The translations under genes were made by a program, and so were the position numbers. Below are positions 15,695 through 24,464 of a stretch of 34,012 nt of DNA, one piece after another (position 1 is the stretch's first letter; every line of letters starts with the position of its first letter). The notes below the pieces were generated by a model. The model was not told the DNA's origin, ran no database searches, and saw only the letters and a program-made list of their open reading frames with translations. This DNA is from an uncultured Pelagibacteraceae bacterium. GTDB lineage: Bacteria > Pseudomonadota > Alphaproteobacteria > Pelagibacterales > Pelagibacteraceae. The DNA lies in contig CACOMK010000012.1 in NCBI GenBank assembly GCA_902628305.1, positions 1-34,012 of the forward strand, read 5' to 3'.

Positions 15695-16362
15695 AAGAAT
15701 TAAAAAATATTAAGAATATTTTATTTGATTGTGACGGTGTGTTATATGCTGATCTTGAAGGTGTATTTGGACAAGTAAGTAAAAAAATGACCCAATATAT
15801 TTCAAATAAATTGAATATAGATTTAAAGAAGGCAAAAGAATTGCAAACAAATTATTTTCATAAATATAACACTAGCCTTAATGGTTTAATGATCCATCAC
15901 GATATACCTCCAAGAGAATTTTTAGACTACGTACATGATATTAATTTAGATTTTTTAGAAAAAGATAATGCTTTAAGGAATGAGCTAGAAAATATTAATC
16001 TAAACAAATTTGTATTTACAAATGGTAGCAAAGAACATGTTAAGAATATTACTACTCATTTAGGAATTGATGATCAATTTGACGGTGTATTTGATATTGT
16101 CGATGCTGAATACAGTCCAAAACCTGCAGCAAAAGCATTTGACCTTATGGTCAAAAAATTTCAAATCGATCCAACCGAGACACTTTATATCGAAGATATC
16201 GCAAAAAACTTATCTATTGGAAAAGAAAGAGGAGCAAAGACAGTTTGGTTAATCAATAATGAATACTGGGGTAAAAAAGAGTCTGATCAAGAATACATTG
16301 ATTACAAAATAGAAAATCTTTCTTTATTTTTAAAAGAAATAAGGTTATTAAAAAACTCGTAA
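15691..16362 (+). CDS. HAD-family hydrolase, pyrimidine 5'-nucleotidase (SDT1-like)
   Basis: The 223-residue protein carries the HAD motifs: FDCDGVLY with nucleophile D13 and acid D15, FTNGSKEHV (motif II), SPKPAAKAF with the motif III lysine, and YIEDIAKNL (motif IV). The long helical cap and the motif wording match the pyrimidine 5'-nucleotidase branch related to yeast Sdt1, which removes phosphate from UMP/CMP-like nucleotides. It lies between argB (four-base overlap) and dapD (four-base gap), the usual alphaproteobacterial position. The exact substrate is inferred from family membership. Confidence 0.85.
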   Translation: MKELKNIKNILFDCDGVLYADLEGVFGQVSKKMTQYISNKLNIDLKKAKELQTNYFHKYNTSLNGLMIHHDIPPREFLDYVHDINLDFLEKDNALRNELENINLNKFVFTNGSKEHVKNITTHLGIDDQFDGVFDIVDAEYSPKPAAKAFDLMVKKFQIDPTETLYIEDIAKNLSIGKERGAKTVWLINNEYWGKKESDQEYIDYKIENLSLFLKEIRLLKNS

Positions 16363-16366
16363 AATT

Positions 16367-17194
16367 ATGAGTATAGAAAAAATTATAAACGAAGCTTGGG
16401 AAAACAAGGACGAAGTAAACCAAAATTCAGATAAGTCTTTAAAGGATGCTGTTAATCAAATTATTGATGATTTAGATAGTGGAAAAGCAAGGGTTGCTGA
16501 GAAGATCAATGGCGAATGGATTACTCATCAACACTTAAAAAAAGCTATCATGTTAAGCTTTAAAATGTATCCAATGGAAAATTTAAATGGACCATACAGT
16601 AGCTGGTATGACAAAGCTCATTTGCTTAAAGGAAAAACAGCTGGATGGACAAAAGAAGATCATGAGAAAGCTGGTTTTAGAATGGTGCCTAATTCACCAG
16701 TAAGAAAAGGATCATTTGTAGGGAAAAATGCAGTTTTGATGCCTTGTTATGTAAATATTGGAGCCTACATTGATGAAGGGACGATGATGGACACATTTAG
16801 TCGTGCAGGAAGCTGTTGTCAGATTGGAAAAAATTGTCATATCTCTGCGGGATCTGGAATTGGGGGCGTCTTGGAACCCGCTCAAGCATTACCAACAATT
16901 ATTGAAGATAATGTTTTTGTTGGTGCAATGTCAGAGGTTGTCGAAGGTGTGATAGTTGGAGAAGGCTCTGTATTAAGTATGGGAATGCTAATTACGCAAA
17001 GCACTAAAATAGTAACACGTTCAACAGGTAAAATTACTTATGGAAAGATTCCTCCATACTCAGTTGTTGTACCAGGTTCTTTACCAGACAAAAATAATCC
17101 ATCTGCACCATCCTTAAGCTGTGCAGTAATTATTAAACAAGTTGATGAAAAAACAAGATCAAAAACATCAGTTAACGATCTTTTAAGAGATTAA
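16367..17194 (+). CDS. dapD: Tetrahydrodipicolinate N-succinyltransferase
   Basis: DapD succinylates tetrahydrodipicolinate in the succinylase branch of lysine and diaminopimelate synthesis. The 275-residue protein has an N-terminal helical domain (VNQIIDDLDSGKARVAEK), the segment FRMVPNSPVRKGSFVG, and a left-handed hexapeptide-repeat helix (about 100-240) including MMDTFSRAGSCCQIGKN and SGIGGVLEPAQALP. The trimeric family enzyme uses succinyl-CoA. It is directly followed by dapE one base later, so two successive pathway enzymes are made from one message. Confidence 0.97.
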   Translation: MSIEKIINEAWENKDEVNQNSDKSLKDAVNQIIDDLDSGKARVAEKINGEWITHQHLKKAIMLSFKMYPMENLNGPYSSWYDKAHLLKGKTAGWTKEDHEKAGFRMVPNSPVRKGSFVGKNAVLMPCYVNIGAYIDEGTMMDTFSRAGSCCQIGKNCHISAGSGIGGVLEPAQALPTIIEDNVFVGAMSEVVEGVIVGEGSVLSMGMLITQSTKIVTRSTGKITYGKIPPYSVVVPGSLPDKNNPSAPSLSCAVIIKQVDEKTRSKTSVNDLLRD

Positions 17195-17195
17195 A

Positions 17196-18338
17196 ATGCC
17201 AATAATAAATGAATTACAATTAGCTAAAGAGCTAATAAGATTTCCAACAGTTAAAACTGAGGATAAGGGTATAATGAAATTCTTATCAAAAAAATTAACT
17301 TCTATTGGTTTTAAATGCATAATAATAAAGTCAAAAGGAACTGGAGCAAAACCTGCTCTTAATCTATATGCCAGATATGGTAAATCAAAACCTCACATTA
17401 TGTATTTAGGTCATACAGATGTTGTTGCAAATCTTGATAACTGGAAATTTCCACCTTTTAAAGCTGTCGTAAGCAAAGGGTATCTAAACGGAAGAGGTGC
17501 TCAAGATATGAAGGGTGGTATAGCTTGCTGGATAAGTGCAGTGAGTAATTTTATAAAAAATCATAAATTTAAAGGATCTATTTCAATCATAATTTCAGCT
17601 GACGAAGAAACAACTGGCTATGGATGTCCAGCAGTCATGAAATATTTAAGAAAAAAGGGTGAAAAAATTGATTTTTCTGTAGTTGGAGAACCATCTTCAA
17701 ATAAATCAGTTGGAGATGAGATAAGAATTGGAAGACGTGGTTCTATGAATGGAGTTATAACTGTATATGGTAAGAGCGGTCATAGTGCATTTTTTGGAAC
17801 ATACAATAATCCTTGTACAGCTTTAGCTAAAATAATAACAAAATTAAAAAGTACTCCTTTAGATAATGGCACTAAATATATGCCACCATCTAATTTAGAA
17901 TTTACAAAAATGCATGTTGATAATTTATCTGAAAATGTAGTTCCTCAAACTGCAAGTGCAAAATTTAATTTAAGATTTAATAGTAAATACAAATCAAATG
18001 CTTTAAAGAAGAAACTAAATAAAATAATTAATTCAGTTGCAAAAAAACAAAAATGTAGGACTAAAATAGAATACAGAGTAAGTGGTGAGGCTTTTTATAC
18101 AGAACCAAATAAAGATATTCTTATGGTAAAAAGTATTGTCAAAAAAGTAACTGGACTTTCGGCTAAATTAAACTGTAGAGGTGGAACTAGTGATAGTCGG
18201 TTTTTAGGATCAATACCAAGACTAGAACTTGGGTTAAGAAACAACAGTATTCACCAAGTCAATGAAAGATCATCAATTTCAGATTTAAAAAAATTAACTT
18301 TAATATATTCAAATATATTAAAAAATTACTTTAAGTGA
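17196..18338 (+). CDS. dapE: Succinyl-diaminopimelate desuccinylase
   Basis: DapE removes succinate from N-succinyl-LL-diaminopimelate. The 380-residue M20-family metallopeptidase has H73 and D75 in LGHTDVV, D104 in GRGAQDMKGG, the catalytic pair E137-E138 in SADEETTGYG, and SGHSAFFG in the dimerisation domain, with RGGTSDSRF and IHQVNERSSI near the end. These are all expected metal or substrate residues. It follows dapD by one base, and its stop overlaps the GTG start of the deacetylase-like gene by four bases. Confidence 0.96.
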   Translation: MPIINELQLAKELIRFPTVKTEDKGIMKFLSKKLTSIGFKCIIIKSKGTGAKPALNLYARYGKSKPHIMYLGHTDVVANLDNWKFPPFKAVVSKGYLNGRGAQDMKGGIACWISAVSNFIKNHKFKGSISIIISADEETTGYGCPAVMKYLRKKGEKIDFSVVGEPSSNKSVGDEIRIGRRGSMNGVITVYGKSGHSAFFGTYNNPCTALAKIITKLKSTPLDNGTKYMPPSNLEFTKMHVDNLSENVVPQTASAKFNLRFNSKYKSNALKKKLNKIINSVAKKQKCRTKIEYRVSGEAFYTEPNKDILMVKSIVKKVTGLSAKLNCRGGTSDSRFLGSIPRLELGLRNNSIHQVNERSSISDLKKLTLIYSNILKNYFK

Positions 18339-19258
18339 GTACCTGCATAATAACTTCAGATACTTCTATTAATCATTTAACAGGAGATGGTCATCCTGAA
18401 CGACCCGAAAGAATCACAGCTATAACTGAAAAATTAAAAAAAAGAAAAGATCTAATTTGGGAAAAGCCAAGAAAATTTGATCCAATTATATTAAAAAAAG
18501 CACATGATGAAACTTACATCGATATGATTCAAAAAAGCTTTCCAAAAGAAGGGTTAAAATTACTAGATGATGATACTTTAATTTCACCAGGCAGTGAAAA
18601 AGCAATAATGGATGCTGTAGGGTGCGTGATTCAAGCAATTGAAGGTGTGGAGAATAAAAAATTCAAAAATGCTTTTGTACCTGTTCGTCCTCCTGGCCAT
18701 CACGCAGAAAAAAATAAAGCTATGGGTTTTTGTATTTACAATAATTGTGCAGTAGGGGCTCATTATCTTATTGAAAAATTTAAATATAAAAAAATTGCAA
18801 TTTGGGATCCAGATATTCATCAAGGAAATGGACATCAAAGTATTTTTTGGGATAATAAGAATGTTCTATATTTATCTACTCATCAATATCCATTTTATCC
18901 AGGAACTGGCAGTGAAGATGAAAAAGGTAATTATAATAATATTTTTAATATACCTCTTCCAGCAGGAACAACCTCAGGCGAATATCTTAAAGCTCATGAT
19001 CGAATTATAAAAAGATTGATTGAATTTGAACCAGAATTTTTACTAATTAGCATGGGATTTGATATGCATAAAGATGATGGTCTAGGTCAATTCAGACTAG
19101 AGTCAAAAGATTTTTATGAAATTACAAAAAGAATTTTAGCTGCTACTGATAAGTTCACTAGAGGAAAGGTAGTATCTGTACTTGAAGGTGGATATGACTT
19201 AAATGCTTTAGCTGAAAGCGCTAATGAGCATGTAAACGCACTTATAGAATTCAATTGA
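18335..19258 (+). CDS. Histone-deacetylase-family hydrolase
   Basis: A 307-residue member of the HDAC / acetylpolyamine amidohydrolase superfamily. Key residues are present: GDGHPERPERI at the start, the His pair in RPPGHHAEKNKAMGFCIYNN (H122, H123), the zinc ligands D160 and H162 in WDPDIHQGNG, D243 in MGFDMHKDDGLG, and the tyrosine motif LEGGYD near the C-terminus. It should hydrolyse an acetamide bond on a lysine, polyamine or small metabolite; which one cannot be told. The start is GTG at 18335, inside the dapE stop (GTGA). A SET-domain methyltransferase gene follows after 30 bases. Confidence 0.9.
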   Translation: MSTCIITSDTSINHLTGDGHPERPERITAITEKLKKRKDLIWEKPRKFDPIILKKAHDETYIDMIQKSFPKEGLKLLDDDTLISPGSEKAIMDAVGCVIQAIEGVENKKFKNAFVPVRPPGHHAEKNKAMGFCIYNNCAVGAHYLIEKFKYKKIAIWDPDIHQGNGHQSIFWDNKNVLYLSTHQYPFYPGTGSEDEKGNYNNIFNIPLPAGTTSGEYLKAHDRIIKRLIEFEPEFLLISMGFDMHKDDGLGQFRLESKDFYEITKRILAATDKFTRGKVVSVLEGGYDLNALAESANEHVNALIEFN

Positions 19259-19288
19259 TTAATATCTAATTCATTATAAATCACTCGC

Positions 19289-19780
19289 ATGAAATTATAT
19301 AAAATAAAAAAATCTGGAATTGATAATAAAGGTAGAGGGCTTTATGCAACTTGCGATATTAAAGAGGGAACAAAAATAATTGACTATGTTGGAAAACTTA
19401 TAACAAAAAAACAAACTGAGGAGTCTAATAAGTATGACAATGGTAAACCAATTTATCTATTCACTATAAATAAAAAATGGGATTTAGATGGCGATTTTGC
19501 GTTTAATGTGGCAGGGTTGATTAATCACTCATGCAATAACAACTGTGATTATGATGGTAAAGGTCTAAAAATTTGGGTTAAAGCAATCAAAGATATTAAA
19601 AAAGGTGAAGAGTTTACCTGTGACTATGGCTTCGGATTTGATGAGAATTACAAACAATTTCCTTGTAAATGTAAATCAAAAAACTGTTGTGGGTATATTG
19701 TAAGAGCTGAGTCTAGATGGCGAATAAATAAAAAGTTTGCTATGAGCAATAAAAATAGATTAATAAAGAACTCTAAATAA
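19289..19780 (+). CDS. SET-domain protein methyltransferase
   Basis: The 163-residue protein is nearly all SET domain: GRGLYATCDIKEGTKIIDYVG (about 15-35), the SAM/knot motif LINHSCNNNC (77-86) and IKKGEEFTCDYGFG with catalytic Tyr 113. A post-SET cysteine cluster follows, C126, C128, C133 and C134 in PCKCKSKNCCGYI, which in eukaryotic SET enzymes binds zinc with a Cys of the NHSC motif. SET enzymes methylate lysines of proteins; the target here is unknown (ribosomal or DNA-binding proteins are candidates by analogy only). The last 21 bases overlap the convergent truA end. Confidence 0.9.
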   Translation: MKLYKIKKSGIDNKGRGLYATCDIKEGTKIIDYVGKLITKKQTEESNKYDNGKPIYLFTINKKWDLDGDFAFNVAGLINHSCNNNCDYDGKGLKIWVKAIKDIKKGEEFTCDYGFGFDENYKQFPCKCKSKNCCGYIVRAESRWRINKKFAMSNKNRLIKNSK

Positions 19781-20500
19781 AAACAAACCACCCGGTGGTG
19801 CTGGAGGGGCACACAGTGTTCTTTTTTTTGACTTAAATCTCTTTTCAAAAGTTTTCAAATCCCATTTAGTTTCTCCCAAGTATTTTAAACAACCAACCAT
19901 AGATCTAACCTGATGTTGTAAAAATGATTGAGAACTAAATTGAAATTCAATTTTATTTTTTGATGATTTAATTTTAATTGATTTAATAGTTTTAATTGGA
20001 CTTTTGGCGTGACAGCTTGAAGATCTAAAAGTTGAATAATCATGGGTTCCTAATAATTTTTTTGCACCCTTTTTCATTAATTCTATATTTAAAGGTCTTC
20101 GAACATGCCATGCTCTATTTTTTTCAATTATTGGTTGGCTTATTTGATTAAAAATAAAATATTTATAAATTCTTTGTTTTGCTGAAAATCTAGCATGAAA
20201 TTTATTATTTCTTTTTTTAATATTTTTAATTGCAATGTCTTTTAAATTTAAAAAATGATTTATAGATTTTAAAAATTTAATTATATCAGTTATTTTATTT
20301 TTACAATCAAAGTGCGCAGATTGCTCAAATGCATGAACTCCTGCATCAGTTCTTCCTTGACCATATAAAACAATTTTTTCTTTTAATAATTTTGATAATT
20401 TTTCTTGAATTAATCCTTGTATTGTTGGGCCTTTTTTTTGAATTTGCCATCCTCTAAAATTTGTCCCTACATACTCAATAAGTATTTGGTATCTATTCAT
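19760..20500 (-). CDS. truA: tRNA pseudouridine(38-40) synthase
   Basis: TruA makes pseudouridine at tRNA positions 38-40 in the anticodon arm. The 246-residue length is standard. The catalytic aspartate is D52 in GQGRTDAGVHAFEQ; other family marks are IEYVGTNFRGWQ at the N-terminus, HARFSAKQRIYKYFI, and the C-terminal APPAPPGGLFLFRV. It shares one base with the end of fmt, forming a def-fmt-truA run on the minus strand. Its 3' end is convergent with the SET gene and overlaps it by 21 bases. Confidence 0.96.
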   Translation of the reverse strand: MNRYQILIEYVGTNFRGWQIQKKGPTIQGLIQEKLSKLLKEKIVLYGQGRTDAGVHAFEQSAHFDCKNKITDIIKFLKSINHFLNLKDIAIKNIKKRNNKFHARFSAKQRIYKYFIFNQISQPIIEKNRAWHVRRPLNIELMKKGAKKLLGTHDYSTFRSSSCHAKSPIKTIKSIKIKSSKNKIEFQFSSQSFLQHQVRSMVGCLKYLGETKWDLKTFEKRFKSKKRTLCAPPAPPGGLFLFRVLY

Positions 20501-21423
20501 TATAAAAATGAACCCTTTTTAATTTGTGTTCCTAAAACAAATTCTCCAATACTTTGAGGCTTTTTTCCTTGTCTTTGTATTTCTTTAATTTTTATTGATT
20601 TTTTATCTCCACATGAAATTTCTAAATAGTCAGATAAAACCTCACCTGGTTTTCCTTGTGCTTGTCCAATATCTGCTTTTAATATTTTATATCTCTCACC
20701 ATTAAACATGAAATAAGCACCTGGAACTGGATAAAGTCCATTTATTTTACCAATTATAATTTTAGCATCTTCTTTCCAATTAATTTTCCCCTCTAATTTT
20801 TGAATTTTTGATGCGTATGTAGCTGATGCGTGATCTTGTTCTATAAAGTTTGCTTTATCCTCATATATATCATCTATATTATCTAAAATTTTCTCTGCAG
20901 CCAAACTTGATAGCTTTTCATTAATATCTTTAGCATTTAAATTATTTTCTATATTGATTTTATAAACATTACATACCGGTCCTGTATCTAATTCCTCTCC
21001 TATTTTCATAATACTAATCCCTGTCTCTTTATCTAAATTCATAATTGATCTTTGAATTGGAGCAGCACCTCTCCACTTTGGAAGAATAGATGCGTGTATA
21101 TTTATGAAACCCTTTTTAGTTAGGTTCAAAAATTCTTTAGGAATAATTTGACCATAGGCAACTACAATCGCTAAATCTGCATCTAGTGATTTAAAATGTT
21201 CAAACTCTTCTTTATTTTCTTTTAGAGAATTTGGAGATCTAAATTCTAAATTTAAAGTTTCAGAAATTTTTTGTATTGGAGATTTATTAATTTTATGACC
21301 TCTTTGAGATTTTTGTGGAGGCTGAGTATATACACATTCAATTGGGTATCCATTTTGATATAAAGATTTTAGTATAGGAACAGAAAACATCGGTGTTCCC
21401 ATAAAAATAATCTTTTTAGCCAT
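20500..21423 (-). CDS. fmt: Methionyl-tRNA formyltransferase
   Basis: Fmt formylates initiator Met-tRNA using 10-formyl-tetrahydrofolate. The 307-residue product has the N-terminal IIFMGTPMFSVPILKSL, the catalytic-core stretch NIHASILPKWRGAAPIQRSI with the Asn-His pair, and later EELDTGPV (the conserved Asp), followed by the C-terminal tRNA-binding OB domain (about 205-307). It lies between def (two bases upstream) and truA (one-base overlap), so formylation and deformylation enzymes are made together. Confidence 0.97.
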   Translation of the reverse strand: MAKKIIFMGTPMFSVPILKSLYQNGYPIECVYTQPPQKSQRGHKINKSPIQKISETLNLEFRSPNSLKENKEEFEHFKSLDADLAIVVAYGQIIPKEFLNLTKKGFINIHASILPKWRGAAPIQRSIMNLDKETGISIMKIGEELDTGPVCNVYKINIENNLNAKDINEKLSSLAAEKILDNIDDIYEDKANFIEQDHASATYASKIQKLEGKINWKEDAKIIIGKINGLYPVPGAYFMFNGERYKILKADIGQAQGKPGEVLSDYLEISCGDKKSIKIKEIQRQGKKPQSIGEFVLGTQIKKGSFL

Positions 21424-21425
21424 AA

Positions 21426-21950
21426 CTAAACTATAACTCTATTGGGATTTTTTTTATTTTTTGAAATTTTTTTTATTATTATGTCTCTTTTTAATTTGGT
21501 TAGATTATCAATAATAAGTTTTCCATCTAAATGATTAATTTCGTGTTGAAGACAAGTTGATAACAAACCATCGCACTTAATATTTTTTAATTTTCCATCT
21601 AAATCAATATATTCAACCTCACAAATTTTTGGTCTTTCGATTTCAATAAAAGTATCTGGTATAGACAAACATCCTTCCTCATATACAGATGTTTCATCAC
21701 TAATTTTTTTTATAACTGGATTAATAAAACATAATGGATTATTTTCCTCTTCCTTTGCTGAAACATCAATAACTAAGATTCTTTTAAGAATACCCACTTG
21801 AACAGCTGCAAGGCCTATACCATTTGAATTATACATAGTTTCAAATAAATCATTAATTAATTTTTTCTCACCCTCACCAACATTTTCTATAGGATCAGAA
21901 ATTTTTTTCAAAACTTCATTTGGAACAGTGATAATTGGTTTAATAGTCAT
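21426..21950 (-). CDS. def: Peptide deformylase
   Basis: Def removes the formyl group from new proteins. The 174-residue protein shows all three family motifs: GIGLAAVQVG (44-53), EGCLSIP with metal ligand C94, and QHEINHLDG with H136, the catalytic E137, and H140. The metal is normally Fe(II). The ATG at 21950 follows 23 bases after the unknown exported-protein gene on the same strand. Confidence 0.97.
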   Translation of the reverse strand: MTIKPIITVPNEVLKKISDPIENVGEGEKKLINDLFETMYNSNGIGLAAVQVGILKRILVIDVSAKEEENNPLCFINPVIKKISDETSVYEEGCLSIPDTFIEIERPKICEVEYIDLDGKLKNIKCDGLLSTCLQHEINHLDGKLIIDNLTKLKRDIIIKKISKNKKNPNRVIV

Positions 21951-21973
21951 GTAACGAATAAATAAACTAATTT

Positions 21974-23737
21974 TTAAACTTTTAAAGGAAGAACTTTTAG
22001 TAATAGTTTATTTCTTATTAAATCAACATTTAATTGATTCAAAGTATTAATGATAAAATAAACAGTATCTTCATCAATATTTTCAATTTTGTCCGGACCA
22101 ATTACCTCGATTAATCTCAGTAATGCAGCTCCTATCTCATTGTTGTCAATCATTGTTTGTATATCTGCAGGCATTTCTGACTGCTTTATCTCATAAAGGC
22201 TGTCATATTTTTTTGAAATTTCAACTCCATCAGATTTAAGTGCCTCTAAAAAAATTATATCTTTTTTTGATAAAATATATTTTTTATCTTTTTTAATTTT
22301 CTTTAAAAATTTATCCAGATCCTCTTCAATTTTAGATTTTGCATAATCTCCATTAAAATAATTTATAAGTTTTGATTGATGTAAAATTTTACTATTATAT
22401 TTAATTCTTTTATCAGGTGTCTTTTTCTTGTTTAGATTATTATTATAAAATGTTGTAAAATTCGAAGGCACATCCTCAATATCAATTTCACTTAAAAATT
22501 TTTTTAATTCTAAATCAAAAGCATCACCTATATCATCAGATATAAATAGATCCTTTAGTATCTTAATAAATTCTAATTTAATTTTTGGTTCTACTGTTAA
22601 AAGGCTTCGCTGATATAAAAGAGCGCGTCCCTCAATTGAAGATAGAGTTTTATATACCTCTTTGGCGTTTAGAAATTGATTAATATTAAATTGAAATTTT
22701 TTATAAAATTCGAATAACTCCTCCTCAGAATAATTTTTATCATTAACAGCTTTTTCTATTGTAGAAATTTTTTCTACATCAGTAATTTCTAAATCCTGTA
22801 TTTTGTACAATAAATTTGAGGCTGAAAGATATTTCCAGATTATTTTAGGTGTATCTTTAGTTGGTTCATAAAAAAACTCAGGGTTAGTTCTATGAGCTAG
22901 ATGAAAATCTAAAATTGAGTTTATTGATATTTTTGTATCTGCTTCATCTAAGTATCCAAACAAATAATTTATTTTATTTTCATAATAATTATCTTCAAAA
23001 CCTAACTCTTTTTTTAAATCTAAGATTAACTGTGCCTCTTCGTTTTTTCCATAATTAATTAAGCAATATAAATTAAATTTAGATAAATATTCATCTTGGA
23101 TAGGTTCTTTGTTTTTTGAAAAAATTTCACATGATTTTTTTATATTCGACTCTGATAAATAACTATCTACCAAATAAATTGCTAGATCAGGATGCGAATT
23201 AAATATTTGATTTTTAATAAGATATTCTTCTATTAATTCCAAGTTTGCATTTTTTATTAACCAATTTGATTTAAAGCCCATAAATTCTTGTTCAGTAATA
23301 TTTTGTGTTGGATAATGAGCATTAGTTAACAAAGAAATATGCATTATATCAGATGCGTCCTCTGAAAGACTAAATTTATTAATATTCTGAAATAGATTTT
23401 TTAGTATTTTTCCGTCTGAGTTAGACCACATATCCATGCTCAAGCCATACTCACTTGGGTCGTATAATCCAACAATTTTAATTTCTTTTGATGAAAGTTT
23501 TTTTTCAAGTTTAATTCTATCTGTTTGTTTGTCTGTTTGTAATTCATAAATACTCTTCTGAGTGGTGCTTTGAATATTTTCATTTGAAATATTTGTTTCA
23601 GAAATAGCTTGATTATTTTTTTTTTCTATATTCCAAATATCAATTGGTTTTTGCTCAGCAAATATTGGTGTAAAAAAAATAAGACTAAATAATTGAATTG
23701 AAAAAATTCTCTTATTTAACAATTTTAAAATTTTCAT
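21974..23737 (-). CDS. Large exported protein of unknown function
   Basis: With the ATG at 23737 the protein has 587 residues (a TTG at 23755 would add six). It opens with a basic then hydrophobic stretch ending in FFTPIFAEQKP, a good signal peptide with cleavage likely after A-E/Q near residue 28. The mature part has no further membrane span and is rich in short amphipathic helices with Glu, Lys, Asn and Leu, consistent with a TPR- or Sel1-like helical repeat solenoid, although no repeat consensus is obvious to me. It lies between a small membrane protein (26-base overlap) and def. I do not recognise a family; a periplasmic scaffold or envelope factor is only a guess. Confidence 0.8.
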   Translation of the reverse strand: MKILKLLNKRIFSIQLFSLIFFTPIFAEQKPIDIWNIEKKNNQAISETNISNENIQSTTQKSIYELQTDKQTDRIKLEKKLSSKEIKIVGLYDPSEYGLSMDMWSNSDGKILKNLFQNINKFSLSEDASDIMHISLLTNAHYPTQNITEQEFMGFKSNWLIKNANLELIEEYLIKNQIFNSHPDLAIYLVDSYLSESNIKKSCEIFSKNKEPIQDEYLSKFNLYCLINYGKNEEAQLILDLKKELGFEDNYYENKINYLFGYLDEADTKISINSILDFHLAHRTNPEFFYEPTKDTPKIIWKYLSASNLLYKIQDLEITDVEKISTIEKAVNDKNYSEEELFEFYKKFQFNINQFLNAKEVYKTLSSIEGRALLYQRSLLTVEPKIKLEFIKILKDLFISDDIGDAFDLELKKFLSEIDIEDVPSNFTTFYNNNLNKKKTPDKRIKYNSKILHQSKLINYFNGDYAKSKIEEDLDKFLKKIKKDKKYILSKKDIIFLEALKSDGVEISKKYDSLYEIKQSEMPADIQTMIDNNEIGAALLRLIEVIGPDKIENIDEDTVYFIINTLNQLNVDLIRNKLLLKVLPLKV

Positions 23738-23894
23738 TTGGAATAATTTTTTCAATTTCTTTTTTAGGTGCAGGAAAATCGATTGTGCTTAGAAAAAAAA
23801 TAATACCTAAAATAACCCCTAATCCAATTATAGATTTTACCACAAGTCCCATGATATTTGATTTGCCTGAACTTGTGTTTTTAATGAATTGCAT
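23712..23894 (-). CDS. Small single-span membrane protein
   Basis: A 60-residue ORF starting MQFIKNTSSGKSNIMGLVV, with one hydrophobic helix at about residues 15-36 (IMGLVVKSIIGLGVILGIIF) and a Pro/Lys/Glu-rich tail likely to face the periplasm. Its 3' end overlaps the start of the exported protein gene by 26 bases, so the two are probably translated together and may act together. It is divergent from aroK with 57 bases between starts. No family recognised. Confidence 0.65.
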   Translation of the reverse strand: MQFIKNTSSGKSNIMGLVVKSIIGLGVILGIIFFLSTIDFPAPKKEIEKIIPNENFKIVK

Positions 23895-23951
23895 ATACTT
23901 TTAGATAATTTCAAATTAAGACATATTTATGTTTTTTCAATACAGAAACTT

Positions 23952-24464
23952 ATGAAATTAAAAGAAAATCTAGTTTTTTTAGGTATGATGGGTTCGGGTA
24001 AGAGTTCTATTGGGTCCTTAGTAGCTATGAAGTTAAGATTAAATTTTGTAGATATTGATAAAGAAATTGAAAAAAATTTAAATACTACAATTAAAAAAAT
24101 CTTTGAAGTGAAGGGTGAAGATTATTTTAGAAAAATTGAGGAGCAGACAACTTTAAAAACACTTAAACTAAACTCGACTGTTATTTCCCTTGGTGGAGGA
24201 GCTTTTATAAATAACAACATTAGGAAAGAAATTTTAAAAAATCATTTATCTTTTTGGTTAAATTGGGATGATAAAATATTGTTAAATAGAATTAAAAATA
24301 GTAGAAAAAGACCATTAGTTATTAATGCAACAGATACTGATTTGATTGATTTAATCAAGAAACGGTCCAACATTTATTCTAAAGCATTATATGAAATAAA
24401 GTGTGATAAACTTACTAAAAGTGAAATAGTCAACAAAATTGTAAAAATTTATGAAACAAACTAA
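23952..24464 (+). CDS. aroK: Shikimate kinase
   Basis: AroK phosphorylates shikimate in the route to aromatic amino acids. I place the start at the ATG at 23952, giving 170 residues, the normal size; an upstream ATG at 23889 in the same frame would add an unrelated tail overlapping the divergent membrane-protein gene. The Walker A motif is GMMGSGKSSIG (about 10-20), followed by the shikimate-binding DIDKEIEK, FRKIEE and VISLGGGAF. Its end overlaps aroB by 14 bases, pairing two enzymes of the same pathway. Confidence 0.94.
   Translation: MKLKENLVFLGMMGSGKSSIGSLVAMKLRLNFVDIDKEIEKNLNTTIKKIFEVKGEDYFRKIEEQTTLKTLKLNSTVISLGGGAFINNNIRKEILKNHLSFWLNWDDKILLNRIKNSRKRPLVINATDTDLIDLIKKRSNIYSKALYEIKCDKLTKSEIVNKIVKIYETN

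Noticed and set aside
19787..19799. Palindrome ACCACCCGGTGGT followed on the minus strand by a T-rich stretch, resembling a terminator
   Set aside because: It encodes the conserved Pro-Pro-Gly-Gly end of TruA, the stem is only about five pairs once a loop is allowed, and the T run is interrupted. A weak terminator role inside the coding end cannot be ruled out.
23889..23951. Longer start for aroK
   Set aside because: It adds 21 residues unlike any shikimate kinase N-terminus and would overlap the divergent membrane-protein gene.
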